From positions 121,163-185,162 of the forward strand of contig CADEEZ010000005.1 in the NCBI GenBank assembly GCA_902826485.1: DNA of 64,000 bases, given 5' to 3'. Of the stretch, positions 28,375 to 37,638 are shown one piece after another. The stretch comes from an uncultured Gammaproteobacteria bacterium (GTDB lineage Bacteria; Pseudomonadota; Gammaproteobacteria; Berkiellales; Berkiellaceae). Position numbers and translations under genes: made by a program. Each line of letters starts with the position of its first letter. Positions within the stretch are counted from its first letter, which is position 1. The notes beneath the pieces were generated by a model. The model ran no database searches. It was not told the DNA's origin and saw nothing but the letters and a program-made list of their open reading frames with translations.

Positions 28375-29913
28375 ATGCCTAAAAATTATTCTCAATCTTA
28401 TTATCTAGAAGCGCCCGATATTGCCCAACTGATTGAAACTTATCATCAAGCTTATCTAGAAAAATATCCTGACCACTTTTTATCTCAGTTAGATCCTCGT
28501 TTTTGGTTGAATGAATCAGGGGAATTGATTTTTTATGCTGGCGAGCAAGCTTTGGTGGATACAAACACCGAAGCAAATATTCAGCCGTTAGGCCGGGGCT
28601 TGTATGATGCCACTTTAACATTGGCTGCACGATTTCTTGAATTAGATTTAGCTGAGTTACCTTCAGAAAATCTTCATATTTTTTCACTTATCAATCTTGA
28701 TAGGGGGCATTGGACTTCCGTTGTTTTATCGATAGAAGAGCTTAATGAAGAAAAATATCAAGCAATCTATAAAATTTATCAGCAATTTAAGAACTATTTA
28801 AAAGACAAACATCCTGATTTTGTTATGGCGAGGGATATAGAAAGACAAAGTTGTACAAATTTATTTGTACAATATGCCACCGGAAATCGTTTTGGATCGG
28901 TAGTAGGCATTCAAAACAAAACTGAAATTGATTTGTTAATTTGCGAATTTTTTGAATCCATAGGCAAAAAAGAATTATTAGAAATAAAACAAAAAGAAGG
29001 TGAAGCGCGTTATCTAGAGGGTAATTTAGAACTTGTGCTCACGTCAAAAAATCCAAGTGGAACTAATTTGCTTCATTTTGATTCGCTCCCCTCTAGTAAC
29101 ACTGAGGCGAGAGTAAAGAATGCTTGCGAGAGATTTTTAGAGGTAAATCAAGCTAAAATAATGTATGCCAAAAATCTAATGAAACAAACGGGCGCAACGT
29201 GTGGTGAACATGGTATTTTAAACCCATTGAGATACCTTTTCCTTAGATTGACAAACGTAGCGCCTTCTTCAGACTTAAGAACCGCCACCAATCATTTTTG
29301 TGTCGATTTTGCTAAATTGTTTTTGTTTGATTATAACGAAATTACGTATAAACAAAATTTTGCTCAAATTTTAAATGCGCAAAAATTAGAAGGACAAGAA
29401 GAAGCTAAAAAAAATCCCCTGATTCAACTTGAACTTGGAGAGAGCACTTCACCAGATAAAAAAGCCAAAATTAAAAAAATTGATACGGGTGAATTTTTAG
29501 CAAACGGCATATATATTGGCATAGGCTTAACGTTAGGGAGTGTGTATATTCTTGCCCCTATTTTAGGGATAGCGAATCCTATTTTAGCCGGATTATTTTC
29601 GGCGGCAGTGGGATTAGGGTCTGCTCAAATCGTTAAAGCGTTTGCGCCTGAAGTAGACGAAGCCATAGCAGAGATAAAGAGTGGTAATATTTTTACACCT
29701 AAAAGTGATAAAGTAGACGAAGCAGATTTATTAGAAGCATTATCTAAGAAAGCGTTTGATAAAGAATATCCTTCTGTGCCTAATAAAACGTTTACGCCAT
29801 TGTTGTTATCTGTTACGAATGTTGCTCAAACTGCAATAACAGTTACGCCTACATTGGCAGTAGAAAACAAGCTAACAGATAATGTTGAACGTAAGGGAAT
29901 GAAAATAGATTAA
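28375..29913 (+). CDS. Predicted Ulp1-like (CE clan) cysteine protease with membrane hairpin
   Basis: This 512-residue protein carries the order of active-site residues seen in the Ulp1/SENP and YopJ clan. GHWTSVVLSI contains His112-Trp113, LLHFDSLPSS contains Asp236, and KQTGATCGEHG contains the oxyanion Gln271 and the nucleophile Cys276. Residues about 375-425 form a Gly/Ala-rich pair of hydrophobic helices, and the tail is Thr/Val-rich. No signal peptide is present. In intracellular bacteria such proteins are usually secreted deubiquitinases, deSUMOylases or acetyltransferases that act in the host. Here the hairpin would place it on a membrane. The substrate cannot be read from the sequence. 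It is an isolated gene followed by a hairpin repeat. Confidence 0.7.
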   Translation: MPKNYSQSYYLEAPDIAQLIETYHQAYLEKYPDHFLSQLDPRFWLNESGELIFYAGEQALVDTNTEANIQPLGRGLYDATLTLAARFLELDLAELPSENLHIFSLINLDRGHWTSVVLSIEELNEEKYQAIYKIYQQFKNYLKDKHPDFVMARDIERQSCTNLFVQYATGNRFGSVVGIQNKTEIDLLICEFFESIGKKELLEIKQKEGEARYLEGNLELVLTSKNPSGTNLLHFDSLPSSNTEARVKNACERFLEVNQAKIMYAKNLMKQTGATCGEHGILNPLRYLFLRLTNVAPSSDLRTATNHFCVDFAKLFLFDYNEITYKQNFAQILNAQKLEGQEEAKKNPLIQLELGESTSPDKKAKIKKIDTGEFLANGIYIGIGLTLGSVYILAPILGIANPILAGLFSAAVGLGSAQIVKAFAPEVDEAIAEIKSGNIFTPKSDKVDEADLLEALSKKAFDKEYPSVPNKTFTPLLLSVTNVAQTAITVTPTLAVENKLTDNVERKGMKID

Positions 29914-29932
29914 GGGTGCTGCCGATTTAAAA

Positions 29933-30040
29933 AGGGACGACACGGAGGTCGTCCCCTACAAAAATCCAGCGTTTAAATTTAATACCTGCCGTTTTGAATT
30001 AGCACAATCAAATGTAGGGGACGACCTCCGTGTCGTCCCT
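29933..30040. repeat. Paired hairpin repeat (28-base perfect inverted repeat)
   Basis: 29933-29960 and 30013-30040 are perfect reverse complements separated by 52 bases. Each arm is itself a hairpin: gggacgac pairs with gtcgtccc. The element lies between convergent genes and resembles a REP/BIME pair. It could serve as a bidirectional terminator. Confidence 0.85.
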
Positions 30041-30042
30041 CT

Positions 30043-30819
30043 TTAGGATTCTTTCTCACAAACCAATTTCCCCTTAAAATCCCCTCCACTTGCCAAGCAA
30101 TATAAAAATAACTGGCTTGCTCTTTCAGGCGTATTTAATTCTTCAAAATTAATATCAGGCGAAACGCGGCGGCGCAATCGCGTACCCACTTTTCCAGGGT
30201 AAACTGTCATAACAGAAATGGCCGAATTATTTTCTACTTCTTCGTGAAGCACTTTTGCAAAGGTTTCAATGCCACTTTTGGCACAAGCATAGGCGCCATA
30301 ATAGGCTTTGCCTTCAGATGCCTCTAAATCGGTCGCAAATAAAATACTGGCAGCATCCGATTTATTTAATAAAGGTAATAAGGTTTTGGTTAATAAAAAA
30401 GGCACATGCAAATGTAAGTGGATGGTTTGTTGCCATTTTTGAATATCGTAAAGGGCAATCGGTTGCAGGCCAAACAAATCACCGGCTAGATGCACTAGGC
30501 CATCTAATTTCCCATATAAATTTTCTATGGCATCAAAAATTTCTTGCGATTGATCAGGCGTAATTTGTAATAAATTCACCGGTAATAACATCGGTTCTTT
30601 TATGTGTTTACCCAGTGCGCAGATTTCATCGTAAACCAAATTTAATTTTTTGAGTGTTTTACCTACTAAAATCACTTCAGCGCCGGCAAGTGCTGCAGAA
30701 ATGGCGAGCGCGCGGCCCAATCCATCACTGGCGCCGGTTATCATGATCACTTTATTTTTTAAACAACCCTCAAAAAATGTGGGGTTGATAGGGATAGAAA
30801 CAGAAGTTGGTATGGCCAT
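30043..30819 (-). CDS. yciK: YciK family short-chain dehydrogenase
   Basis: This 258-residue oxidoreductase has the NAD(P)-binding motif MITGASDGLGRALA at about 27-40. The active site is YYGAYACAKSGIETFAK (Tyr/Lys), with a preceding Ser/Thr in ILFATDLEAS. YciK proteins are recognised by the KALYDIQ-type helix and a C-terminal PG(K)VGTRLRR segment, both present. Its substrate is unknown. It is the last of the ubiG-phosphatase-yciK set known from Pseudomonas, but here an orphan gene separates it from the phosphatase gene. Confidence 0.86.
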   Translation of the reverse strand: MAIPTSVSIPINPTFFEGCLKNKVIMITGASDGLGRALAISAALAGAEVILVGKTLKKLNLVYDEICALGKHIKEPMLLPVNLLQITPDQSQEIFDAIENLYGKLDGLVHLAGDLFGLQPIALYDIQKWQQTIHLHLHVPFLLTKTLLPLLNKSDAASILFATDLEASEGKAYYGAYACAKSGIETFAKVLHEEVENNSAISVMTVYPGKVGTRLRRRVSPDINFEELNTPERASQLFLYCLASGGDFKGKLVCEKES

Positions 30820-30874
30820 TTTTTTATCCTAATATTAGGACGAATAATGGCGAATCACACTTAAGATGTCAATA

Positions 30875-31504
30875 TCAGTTAGTTTCTGAAATATCTACTG
30901 TCAAGGCATAGTGACTATATGACAAAGGAATCATTTGTTGAGTGACTAATTTTTTTTCGTGTTGATGTTTTATATCCATCGCTTTTTTATAGGTTTTGGC
31001 AATTTTTTTAGCACGAAGTGTTCCAGCCTCTGTCGATTGATAGCAAGTGGCTAGTGAAGGAGTGGTATTCAAATATTCAATTACTTTTTGAATGTCATAA
31101 TTGAAATGGGCTAAAAATATGGCTGAAAATTTATCGGCTTGTTGTTTGGCGGTGAGCAAATCGATAGGATTTTTAAGCAGTTTGGCATAAATAGTCGGCA
31201 ATTGATGTGAGGCTATCATGGCCCATTGAAAAGCCAAAATGGCACCAATAGGCTCAATGGCCTTAGGTAAAGCAGGCACGTCTATATAGATGCCATTCAT
31301 AATCTTAGATTTGGATTGAGGTGCTTGAAAAAAGAATTTGATTTCGGTTTGGGTAAATAATTTTAATTCTTCATGAATCGGACTAATGCGAATTTGGTGC
31401 CAACGGGTATCAAGGGATTGGACAGCAGATTGTTCATGCCCATCATTTTTAGCAGAACTTGCATTGCTCGTCTGAGTAAAATTTATTTGTTGGGAAGTTA
31501 ACAT
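30875..31504 (-). CDS. Orphan protein of unknown function
   Basis: This 209-residue protein shows no family I recognise. I place the start at ATG 31504, with GGAATAAG upstream, rather than the in-frame TTG at 31540. The first 40 residues are Ser/Gln/Asn-rich. A weakly hydrophobic IGAILAFQWAMIASH segment lies in the middle, and the C-terminal third is helical and basic. It is inserted between yciK and the mupP/gph-type gene, which are adjacent in many relatives. This suggests a lineage-specific gain, possibly of an effector gene. Confidence 0.55.
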   Translation of the reverse strand: MLTSQQINFTQTSNASSAKNDGHEQSAVQSLDTRWHQIRISPIHEELKLFTQTEIKFFFQAPQSKSKIMNGIYIDVPALPKAIEPIGAILAFQWAMIASHQLPTIYAKLLKNPIDLLTAKQQADKFSAIFLAHFNYDIQKVIEYLNTTPSLATCYQSTEAGTLRAKKIAKTYKKAMDIKHQHEKKLVTQQMIPLSYSHYALTVDISETN

Positions 31505-31621
31505 ATTCTTATTCCAATTATGCTTAATAGTTTTAATCAAAAATAAGCTTTTTGGAGAGAAGTAAATGCAGGAGATGATCAGGGCTATAAGGGGGCGAAC
31601 TTCGTTTTAGGTTGTGAGAGA

Positions 31622-32287
31622 TTAGCTAGTACTAAATCTAGGGGGTAAAATTTCATTTGGATGCTGAATGTAGTGGTCCGCTCCCCATTCAAGCGGACGA
31701 TCGTTTAGACTCAAATACCCATACATCGCCATAAACGTGGCCAGCATGCCAGCTGATTTCCCTGCGATGATGTCTCTTTGTGCATCTCCGACATAATAAC
31801 AGGCTTCTGGCGGCACACCCATTTGTTCACAAGCATACAAAATGGGTAAAGGGCTGGGTTTAGAAACACTTAAAGTATCGCCACTGACGATGGCATGAGC
31901 GCGTTGACTCAAGTTTAATTTTGACAGTAAAGGGTCGGTGAGAAAATGTGGTTTATTCGTGACAATACCCCATTTAAGGCCAGACTGCTCAATGTTAAGC
32001 AATAAATCTTCGATACCCGGAAAATAATGCGTGTTGCAACCGAGATTGTCGAGATAAATCCCCAAAAAACGTTGTTTAAGTTTTTCAAAATCGGGATGCG
32101 TCTCAGTAAGATTAAAGGCCGTTTTAACGACTTCAGCAGAGCCATGTGAAACCGCCGTTCTAATGGTTTCTAAAGACACCGGGGATAATCCGAGTTCTCC
32201 CCGTAATTGATTAATGCCATCGGTAAACTCAGGCGCAGTATCGAGTAAAGTTCCGTCTAAATCGAATAAAATCGCTTTTGGTTTCAT
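31622..32287 (-). CDS. HAD phosphatase of the Gph/MupP type
   Basis: This 221-residue HAD hydrolase begins with FDLDGTLLDTAPEF, with Asp9 as nucleophile and Asp11 as acid/base. It continues with the WGIVTNKP motif II region and ends with YYVGDAQRDIIAGKSAGM. The family includes phosphoglycolate phosphatase and MupP (MurNAc-6-phosphate phosphatase). The position directly after ubiG and near yciK is the Pseudomonas mupP arrangement, which favours MupP. The sequence alone does not decide. Confidence 0.88.
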   Translation of the reverse strand: MKPKAILFDLDGTLLDTAPEFTDGINQLRGELGLSPVSLETIRTAVSHGSAEVVKTAFNLTETHPDFEKLKQRFLGIYLDNLGCNTHYFPGIEDLLLNIEQSGLKWGIVTNKPHFLTDPLLSKLNLSQRAHAIVSGDTLSVSKPSPLPILYACEQMGVPPEACYYVGDAQRDIIAGKSAGMLATFMAMYGYLSLNDRPLEWGADHYIQHPNEILPPRFSTS

Positions 32288-32301
32288 AAATGGCTCAATT
32301 T

Positions 32302-33006
32302 TTAAATAGGTTTTGTCGCATGCAGCAGATAATTCACGCTAAGAGAAGACGATAAACTAAAATCTTGAGTAAATACATTATATTTTACGCCAGATAAATT
32401 ATTCAACGTTAAACCCGATTGACGTAAAAGTTGGCCAAATTCATTTGGGCGAATAAACTTTTTATATTCATGTGTGCCTTTAGGCAATTTATTCAGCAAA
32501 TATTCTGCGCCAATGATAGCGGTAAGATAGGATGCGGGCGTGCGATTTAAGGTTGAACAAAAAAGATGGCCGCCTGGCTTCAATAATGTGGCAATTGCTT
32601 GTATAAGCTGCATGGGGTCGGGCACATGCTCGATTAATTCCATGCAGGTGATCACATCAAATTGTTCTGGGTGCAGAGTGGCATAATTTTCGGCTGAGTC
32701 ACAGACATAAGTAGGGGCAGAAATAACCGCCTCTTGCGGCCAATGTAATCGGGCCACCGTAAGGGCATCTTCGGCTAAGTCTAGCCCGGTGACATTTGCG
32801 CCCATAATCGCCAGCGATTCGGTTAAAATGCCACCACCACAGCCAATGTCTAACACTTTTTTGTTTTCTAGCGAAACTTTACTTGTGATATATCCTAATC
32901 GAATGGGATTAAGTTTATGCAAGGGTTCACAAGGACCGTTGGGATCCCACCAAGTCGCGGCCATTTGGTTAAATTTGGTGATTTCAGTGGGATCGATGTT
33001 TTGCAT
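32302..33006 (-). CDS. ubiG: Ubiquinone biosynthesis O-methyltransferase
   Basis: This 234-residue SAM-dependent enzyme carries out the two O-methylations of ubiquinone synthesis. The start MQNIDPTEITKFNQMAATWWDPNGPCEPLHKLNPIR is characteristic of UbiG. VLDIGCGGGILTESLA is the SAM motif I. CMELIEHVPDP and the LFCSTLNRTPASYL loop are also family-specific. It lies 14 bases upstream of the phosphatase gene, so they are co-transcribed. Confidence 0.95.
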   Translation of the reverse strand: MQNIDPTEITKFNQMAATWWDPNGPCEPLHKLNPIRLGYITSKVSLENKKVLDIGCGGGILTESLAIMGANVTGLDLAEDALTVARLHWPQEAVISAPTYVCDSAENYATLHPEQFDVITCMELIEHVPDPMQLIQAIATLLKPGGHLFCSTLNRTPASYLTAIIGAEYLLNKLPKGTHEYKKFIRPNEFGQLLRQSGLTLNNLSGVKYNVFTQDFSLSSSLSVNYLLHATKPI

Positions 33007-33015
33007 AGGGTTTTA

Positions 33016-33708
33016 TTACAATTTAGCTAGAGTAGAAAAGGGATTTGTTGCTTGATTGGGTACCTGATTCAGCGCATTTTTTTTAGCTAGTCGTTCTTTA
33101 GCTGCATGAAGGTAAAGAGGAAAGAATGTTTCTTGTGAGTAGGGTACTTTGGTATTTTGTGAAGCAGTTTGGGTTTTATCAGAACCGCTAACAAGATTAG
33201 GTTGAATACCTGACGGTTGATCAGAAAAGGTAAGTGCGAAGCCATTTTGACGCGAGGTAATACACTTGGGTTGATTGGCCTTGATGACGTTAGCAATGGG
33301 ATCATTGACGGGGACACTAAAATGCGTCTCAGGCCATTTGTGTGGATGTACAACGAATGTGTAACCAAATTGAGTTTGAATCTCCTCAAGATATTTTTGC
33401 ATATCAGGGTTATCGCCTAATTTTAGGGAATATTCATATAAATCAGGGAATTGTGCTTTAAGACACATTATGCCAGTATTTAATTTAGCATTAAGTAATC
33501 GATCAAATAAGGCTGCATTTTTATTTTCTTCACCACCAAATAGGGGCAGCATTAAACCGTCGTTTACCACATAATTAAGTAATTTGATTAAATTCATTTT
33601 ATTTTCAGGTGGCCATGCTTGACCTTTGAAAGCGGCAATGATCTCAACTGGGGGGTGAGTGGCCGGATGAAAAACGAATAGGCCTTGTTGGCGAGCTGGT
33701 TGATCCAT
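33016..33708 (-). CDS. Orphan protein of unknown function
   Basis: This 230-residue protein starts at ATG 33708 behind AGAGG. I recognise no domain. It has no signal peptide or membrane helix; it is mixed helix and coil, with a Gln/Ser/Thr-rich segment near 175-200. It ends nine bases before ubiG starts, so it heads the same transcript. The lack of family signal and its place next to conserved housekeeping genes suggest a lineage-specific gene. Confidence 0.55.
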   Translation of the reverse strand: MDQPARQQGLFVFHPATHPPVEIIAAFKGQAWPPENKMNLIKLLNYVVNDGLMLPLFGGEENKNAALFDRLLNAKLNTGIMCLKAQFPDLYEYSLKLGDNPDMQKYLEEIQTQFGYTFVVHPHKWPETHFSVPVNDPIANVIKANQPKCITSRQNGFALTFSDQPSGIQPNLVSGSDKTQTASQNTKVPYSQETFFPLYLHAAKERLAKKNALNQVPNQATNPFSTLAKL

Positions 33709-33898
33709 TGTGTCGTACCTCTATGATGTCATGGAATGATGAAAGGATTTTAACTTATTTTTTTAGAAAATCAATCAATGTTAACAAGCTGCCTTTTAAG
33801 GTGGTAGTCGTTTTTTTATATAGCTAATAATATGGTAGAATACACCCGATTTAAAAAATAATTTACTATATAGACCAATCGTGAGGGAGGGGCAAGAG

Positions 33899-36535
33899 GT
33901 GGCCGAGCTACTTGCCAAAGAAATTCATGCAGTTAACATCGAAGATGAGCTGAAACAGTCTTATCTAGATTATGCCATGAGTGTAATTGTTGGGCGTGCA
34001 TTGCCCGACGTACGAGATGGACTCAAACCCGTTCATCGCCGTGTGCTATATGCCATGAGCGAATTGAGTAACGATTGGAATAAACCCTATAAAAAATCTG
34101 CTCGCGTTGTTGGTGACGTGATTGGTAAGTATCACCCTCATGGTGACACCGCCGTATACGACACTATCGTTCGAATGGCACAGCCTTTTTCAATGCGCTA
34201 TGTTTTGGTCGATGGTCAGGGTAACTTTGGTTCGGTAGATGGTGACGCACCTGCGGCCATGCGATATACCGAAGTGCGGATGGCTAAATTTGCCCACATG
34301 TTAATGGCAGATTTAGACAAAGAAACCGTCGATTTTGTGCCCAATTACGATGAAACCGAATTTGCGCCTTCTGTGTTCCCAACCATTGTCCCTAATTTAT
34401 TGGTCAATGGTTCTTCGGGTATTGCGGTGGGAATGGCCACGAATATTCCTCCTCATAATTTAAAAGAAGTGATTGCGGGTTGTTTGGCGTATATCGAAAA
34501 CCCCAATATTACGTTTGAAGAATTAATTAGACATATTCCAGGGCCAGATTTCCCGACTGCTGCGATGATTAATGGCCGGTCAGGGATCATCGAGGCCTAT
34601 AAAACAGGTAAGGGCCGAATCTTAGTACGCTCTAAATGTCATATAGACACCGACGAATCGACGAACCGTCAAACCATTATTATTGACGAGTTGCCCTACC
34701 AGGTAAACAAAGCCCGTTTGGTCGAAAAAATTGCCGAATTAGTCAAAGAAAAGAAAATTGAAGGCATTTCTGAATTAAGAGATGAATCCGATAAAGACGG
34801 TATGCGGGTGGTCATTGAACTTCGACGTAATGAAAATGCCGAAGTGATTTTAAATAATTTATATGCTCATACTCAAATGCAAACCGTATTTGGTATCAAC
34901 ATGGTTGCCCTAGTGGCAGGCCAACCCAGAACGCTTACCTTAAAAGAAGTCATCGCTGAGTTTGTGAAACACCGCCAAGTGGTGGTCAATCGTCGTACCA
35001 CTTACGAGCTGAAAAAAGCGCGTGAACGTGCTCATATTTTAGAAGGCTGGTCGGTTGCGCTTGCGAATATCGATCCGGTGATTGCTTTAATTAAAGCGGC
35101 TAAAACGTCGCAAGAAGCCAAAGTAAAATTGCTTAACGAAATTTGGGAAGCCGGTGTTGTCCGCAACATGCTTGCCAAAGCAGGCGTAGATATTTCAATT
35201 CGCCCAGATGATTTGCCCGAAGGCTTTGGATTAATAGAAACAGGGTATAAGCTCTCTGAAGCACAAGCACAGGCTATTCTTGAATTAAGATTGCATCGTT
35301 TAACTGGCTTAGAACAAGAAAAAATATTCGAAGAATACGAAACGATCTTAAAAGAAATTCAACACTTATTGGCTATTTTGCGTTCACCTGAATTATTAAT
35401 GCAAGTGATCAAAGACGAATTAGTTAAACTCAGAGATGAGTTTGGTGACGAAAGAAAAACAGAGATCATTGATAATCAACTTGATTTTTCTCACGAAGAT
35501 CTCATTGAACCTGAAACCTGTGTGGTGACCTTATCGCACACGGGATATGCCAAAACGCAGCCTTTAGATACTTATGCTGCGCAAAGACGCGGTGGTAAAG
35601 GCAAAGCAGCCACCATAGTAAAAGACGAAGATTTTATTGAGCAATTATTAATTGCCAATACGCACGATACTATTTTGTGCTTCTCTTCTATGGGTAAAGT
35701 CTATTGGTTAAAAGTCTATCAATTGCCGCAAGGGTCTAGAATTGCACGGGGTAAACCCATTGTGAATATCTTACCTTTGTCGCCAAAAGAGCGAATTACC
35801 GCAATATTGCCGTTAAAAGACTTAGATAAAGCTAAATATATATTCATGGCCACCAAGTGTGGCACGGTCAAAAAAGTAGAAATTACCGAATTTTCTCGTC
35901 CGAGAAGCACAGGGTTAATCGCTTTAGATCTGAACGACAACGATGAATTAGTTGGCGTACAATTAACCGATGGTACAAAAGATATTCTTTTATGTAGTGA
36001 TGCGGGTAAAGCCATTCGTTTTAACGAAGAAGATGTTAGAGACATGGGCCGTACGGCAAGAGGCGTTCGAGGGATTAAACTACAGGGCTCTCAACAAGTG
36101 ATTTCACTGATTATCGCAGAGCCTGGCAGTGCTATTTTAACGTCTACAGAAAATGGCTACGGAAAACGGACGGCTATAGAAGAATTCCCCGTTAAAGGCC
36201 GAGCAGGGCAAGGGGTTATTTCTATTCAAACAACCGAACGAAATGGCAAAGTGGTTGGCGCTGTTTCTGTGTTACCGAAAGAAGAAGTCATGCTCATTTC
36301 AGATGCTGGTACATTGGTGCGAATCAGAGCAGATGAAATTTCTTTGGTCGGACGAAATACCCAAGGGGTCACGCTGATCAATTTACAAGAAACAGAAAAA
36401 TTGGTGGGTTTACAGAGAATTGCTGAAATAGAAATTGAAGAAGGTGCGCAGGCCTCAGAAGAAGATCTTAATGAGTCTGAGCCCGATATTGATCTAGATC
36501 AAATGCAAGACCAAGATACAAATTCAGAAACTTAA
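33899..36535 (+). CDS. gyrA: DNA gyrase subunit A
   Basis: This 878-residue subunit breaks and rejoins DNA. The catalytic Tyr123 lies in AAMRYTEVR. The quinolone-determining region reads [11 protein letters not shown], with Thr84 and Asp88 at the positions of E. coli Ser83 and Asp87. The GyrA box QRRGGKGKA lies near the start of the C-terminal beta-pinwheel. I chose GTG 33899, which has GGGAGGGG upstream and gives an N-terminus ([13 protein letters not shown]) close to other GyrA proteins. An in-frame GTG at 33881 is less likely. An acidic tail ends the protein. serC follows after 16 bases. Confidence 0.96.
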   Translation: MAELLAKEIHAVNIEDELKQSYLDYAMSVIVGRALPDVRDGLKPVHRRVLYAMSELSNDWNKPYKKSARVVGDVIGKYHPHGDTAVYDTIVRMAQPFSMRYVLVDGQGNFGSVDGDAPAAMRYTEVRMAKFAHMLMADLDKETVDFVPNYDETEFAPSVFPTIVPNLLVNGSSGIAVGMATNIPPHNLKEVIAGCLAYIENPNITFEELIRHIPGPDFPTAAMINGRSGIIEAYKTGKGRILVRSKCHIDTDESTNRQTIIIDELPYQVNKARLVEKIAELVKEKKIEGISELRDESDKDGMRVVIELRRNENAEVILNNLYAHTQMQTVFGINMVALVAGQPRTLTLKEVIAEFVKHRQVVVNRRTTYELKKARERAHILEGWSVALANIDPVIALIKAAKTSQEAKVKLLNEIWEAGVVRNMLAKAGVDISIRPDDLPEGFGLIETGYKLSEAQAQAILELRLHRLTGLEQEKIFEEYETILKEIQHLLAILRSPELLMQVIKDELVKLRDEFGDERKTEIIDNQLDFSHEDLIEPETCVVTLSHTGYAKTQPLDTYAAQRRGGKGKAATIVKDEDFIEQLLIANTHDTILCFSSMGKVYWLKVYQLPQGSRIARGKPIVNILPLSPKERITAILPLKDLDKAKYIFMATKCGTVKKVEITEFSRPRSTGLIALDLNDNDELVGVQLTDGTKDILLCSDAGKAIRFNEEDVRDMGRTARGVRGIKLQGSQQVISLIIAEPGSAILTSTENGYGKRTAIEEFPVKGRAGQGVISIQTTERNGKVVGAVSVLPKEEVMLISDAGTLVRIRADEISLVGRNTQGVTLINLQETEKLVGLQRIAEIEIEEGAQASEEDLNESEPDIDLDQMQDQDTNSET

Positions 36536-36551
36536 GTAATCGACGTATACG

Positions 36552-37637
36552 ATGCAGACTTGGAATTTTGGTGCGGGGCCGGCAATGCTGCCCCAAGCTG
36601 TCTTAAAAAAAATACAGCATGAACTGTTAGATTGGAAACAGGGCATGTCGGTCATGGAATTTGGTCATCGAACCAAAGAAATTGAAGATCTTTTTTTAAA
36701 TTTAGAACAAAATCTTAGAACCTTATTGGCCATTCCTGCTGATTTTACGATTTTATTTATGCAAGGTGGTGCACGAGCCCAATTTTCAGCATTGCCCTTA
36801 AATTTACTTTGTTCTGGTGAAAAAGCCGATTATATTACGACAGGGCATTGGTCTAACCAAGCGGCGCTTGAAGCTAAAAAATTTGGCGACATTCAGATAG
36901 CTTTAGATGTTTCTAACGCACCTGATGGCGTGATTCCACCTTGTGAGAATTGGATGCTGTCACCCGATGCAAAATATGTTCATTACACAGATAATGAAAC
37001 CATTGAAGGCGTTGAATTTTTAAGCACACCTAATTTACCCAATCAAACCGCACCAAATTTAATCGCTGACATTACTTCCTCACTACTCTCTAAGGCTATT
37101 GATTGGTCAAAAATGGGCGCAGTGTATGGCAGTGCTCAAAAAAACCTAGGTATAGCAGGGGTATGTGTTTTAATTATTCGTCAGTCTTGGTTAAAACAAA
37201 GCGTGAAGCCCATTCCTGCCATTTTAGATTTTGCTTTAATGGCCGAAACCAAATCCATGTATAACACGCCTCCGGTTTTTGCGTGTTACGTTGCGTTATT
37301 AATCACCGAATGGATTATCGCACAAGGTGGATTACCAGCAATGCAGCTATTGGCCGAACAACGCTCAGCCTTGTTGTATGATTACTTGGATAACAACCAT
37401 TTTTATATTAATAACATTAATATTGCTTCACGTTCCAGAATCAATGTGCCTTTTAATATTAAAAATAGAGCCTTAGAACCAGAATTATTAGAATTGGCAA
37501 CCAAACAAGGCTTTAAGCAATTAAAAGGCCATCGCGTAAAAGGGGGTTTTAGAGCGAGTATGTATAATGCTATGCCTCTAGAAGGCGTGCAAGCATTGGT
37601 TAATTTATTAAAGCAGTTTGAGCAAAAGCACCGATAA
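36552..37637 (+). CDS. serC: Phosphoserine aminotransferase
   Basis: This 361-residue PLP enzyme makes phosphoserine and participates in pyridoxine synthesis. The start WNFGAGPAMLPQAVL and FMQGGARAQFSALP are family signatures. The PLP lysine lies in YGSAQKNLGIAGV, and HRVKGGFRASMYNAMP ends the active-site region. It sits in the conserved gyrA-serC-aroA order, without the pheA gene that some relatives have between serC and aroA. Confidence 0.95.
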   Translation: MQTWNFGAGPAMLPQAVLKKIQHELLDWKQGMSVMEFGHRTKEIEDLFLNLEQNLRTLLAIPADFTILFMQGGARAQFSALPLNLLCSGEKADYITTGHWSNQAALEAKKFGDIQIALDVSNAPDGVIPPCENWMLSPDAKYVHYTDNETIEGVEFLSTPNLPNQTAPNLIADITSSLLSKAIDWSKMGAVYGSAQKNLGIAGVCVLIIRQSWLKQSVKPIPAILDFALMAETKSMYNTPPVFACYVALLITEWIIAQGGLPAMQLLAEQRSALLYDYLDNNHFYINNINIASRSRINVPFNIKNRALEPELLELATKQGFKQLKGHRVKGGFRASMYNAMPLEGVQALVNLLKQFEQKHR

Positions 37638-37638
37638 C

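Noticed and set aside
33881..33898. GTG 33881 as the gyrA start
   Set aside because: The strong GGGAGGGG ribosome site lies inside this extension, and homologs begin at the position of GTG 33899.
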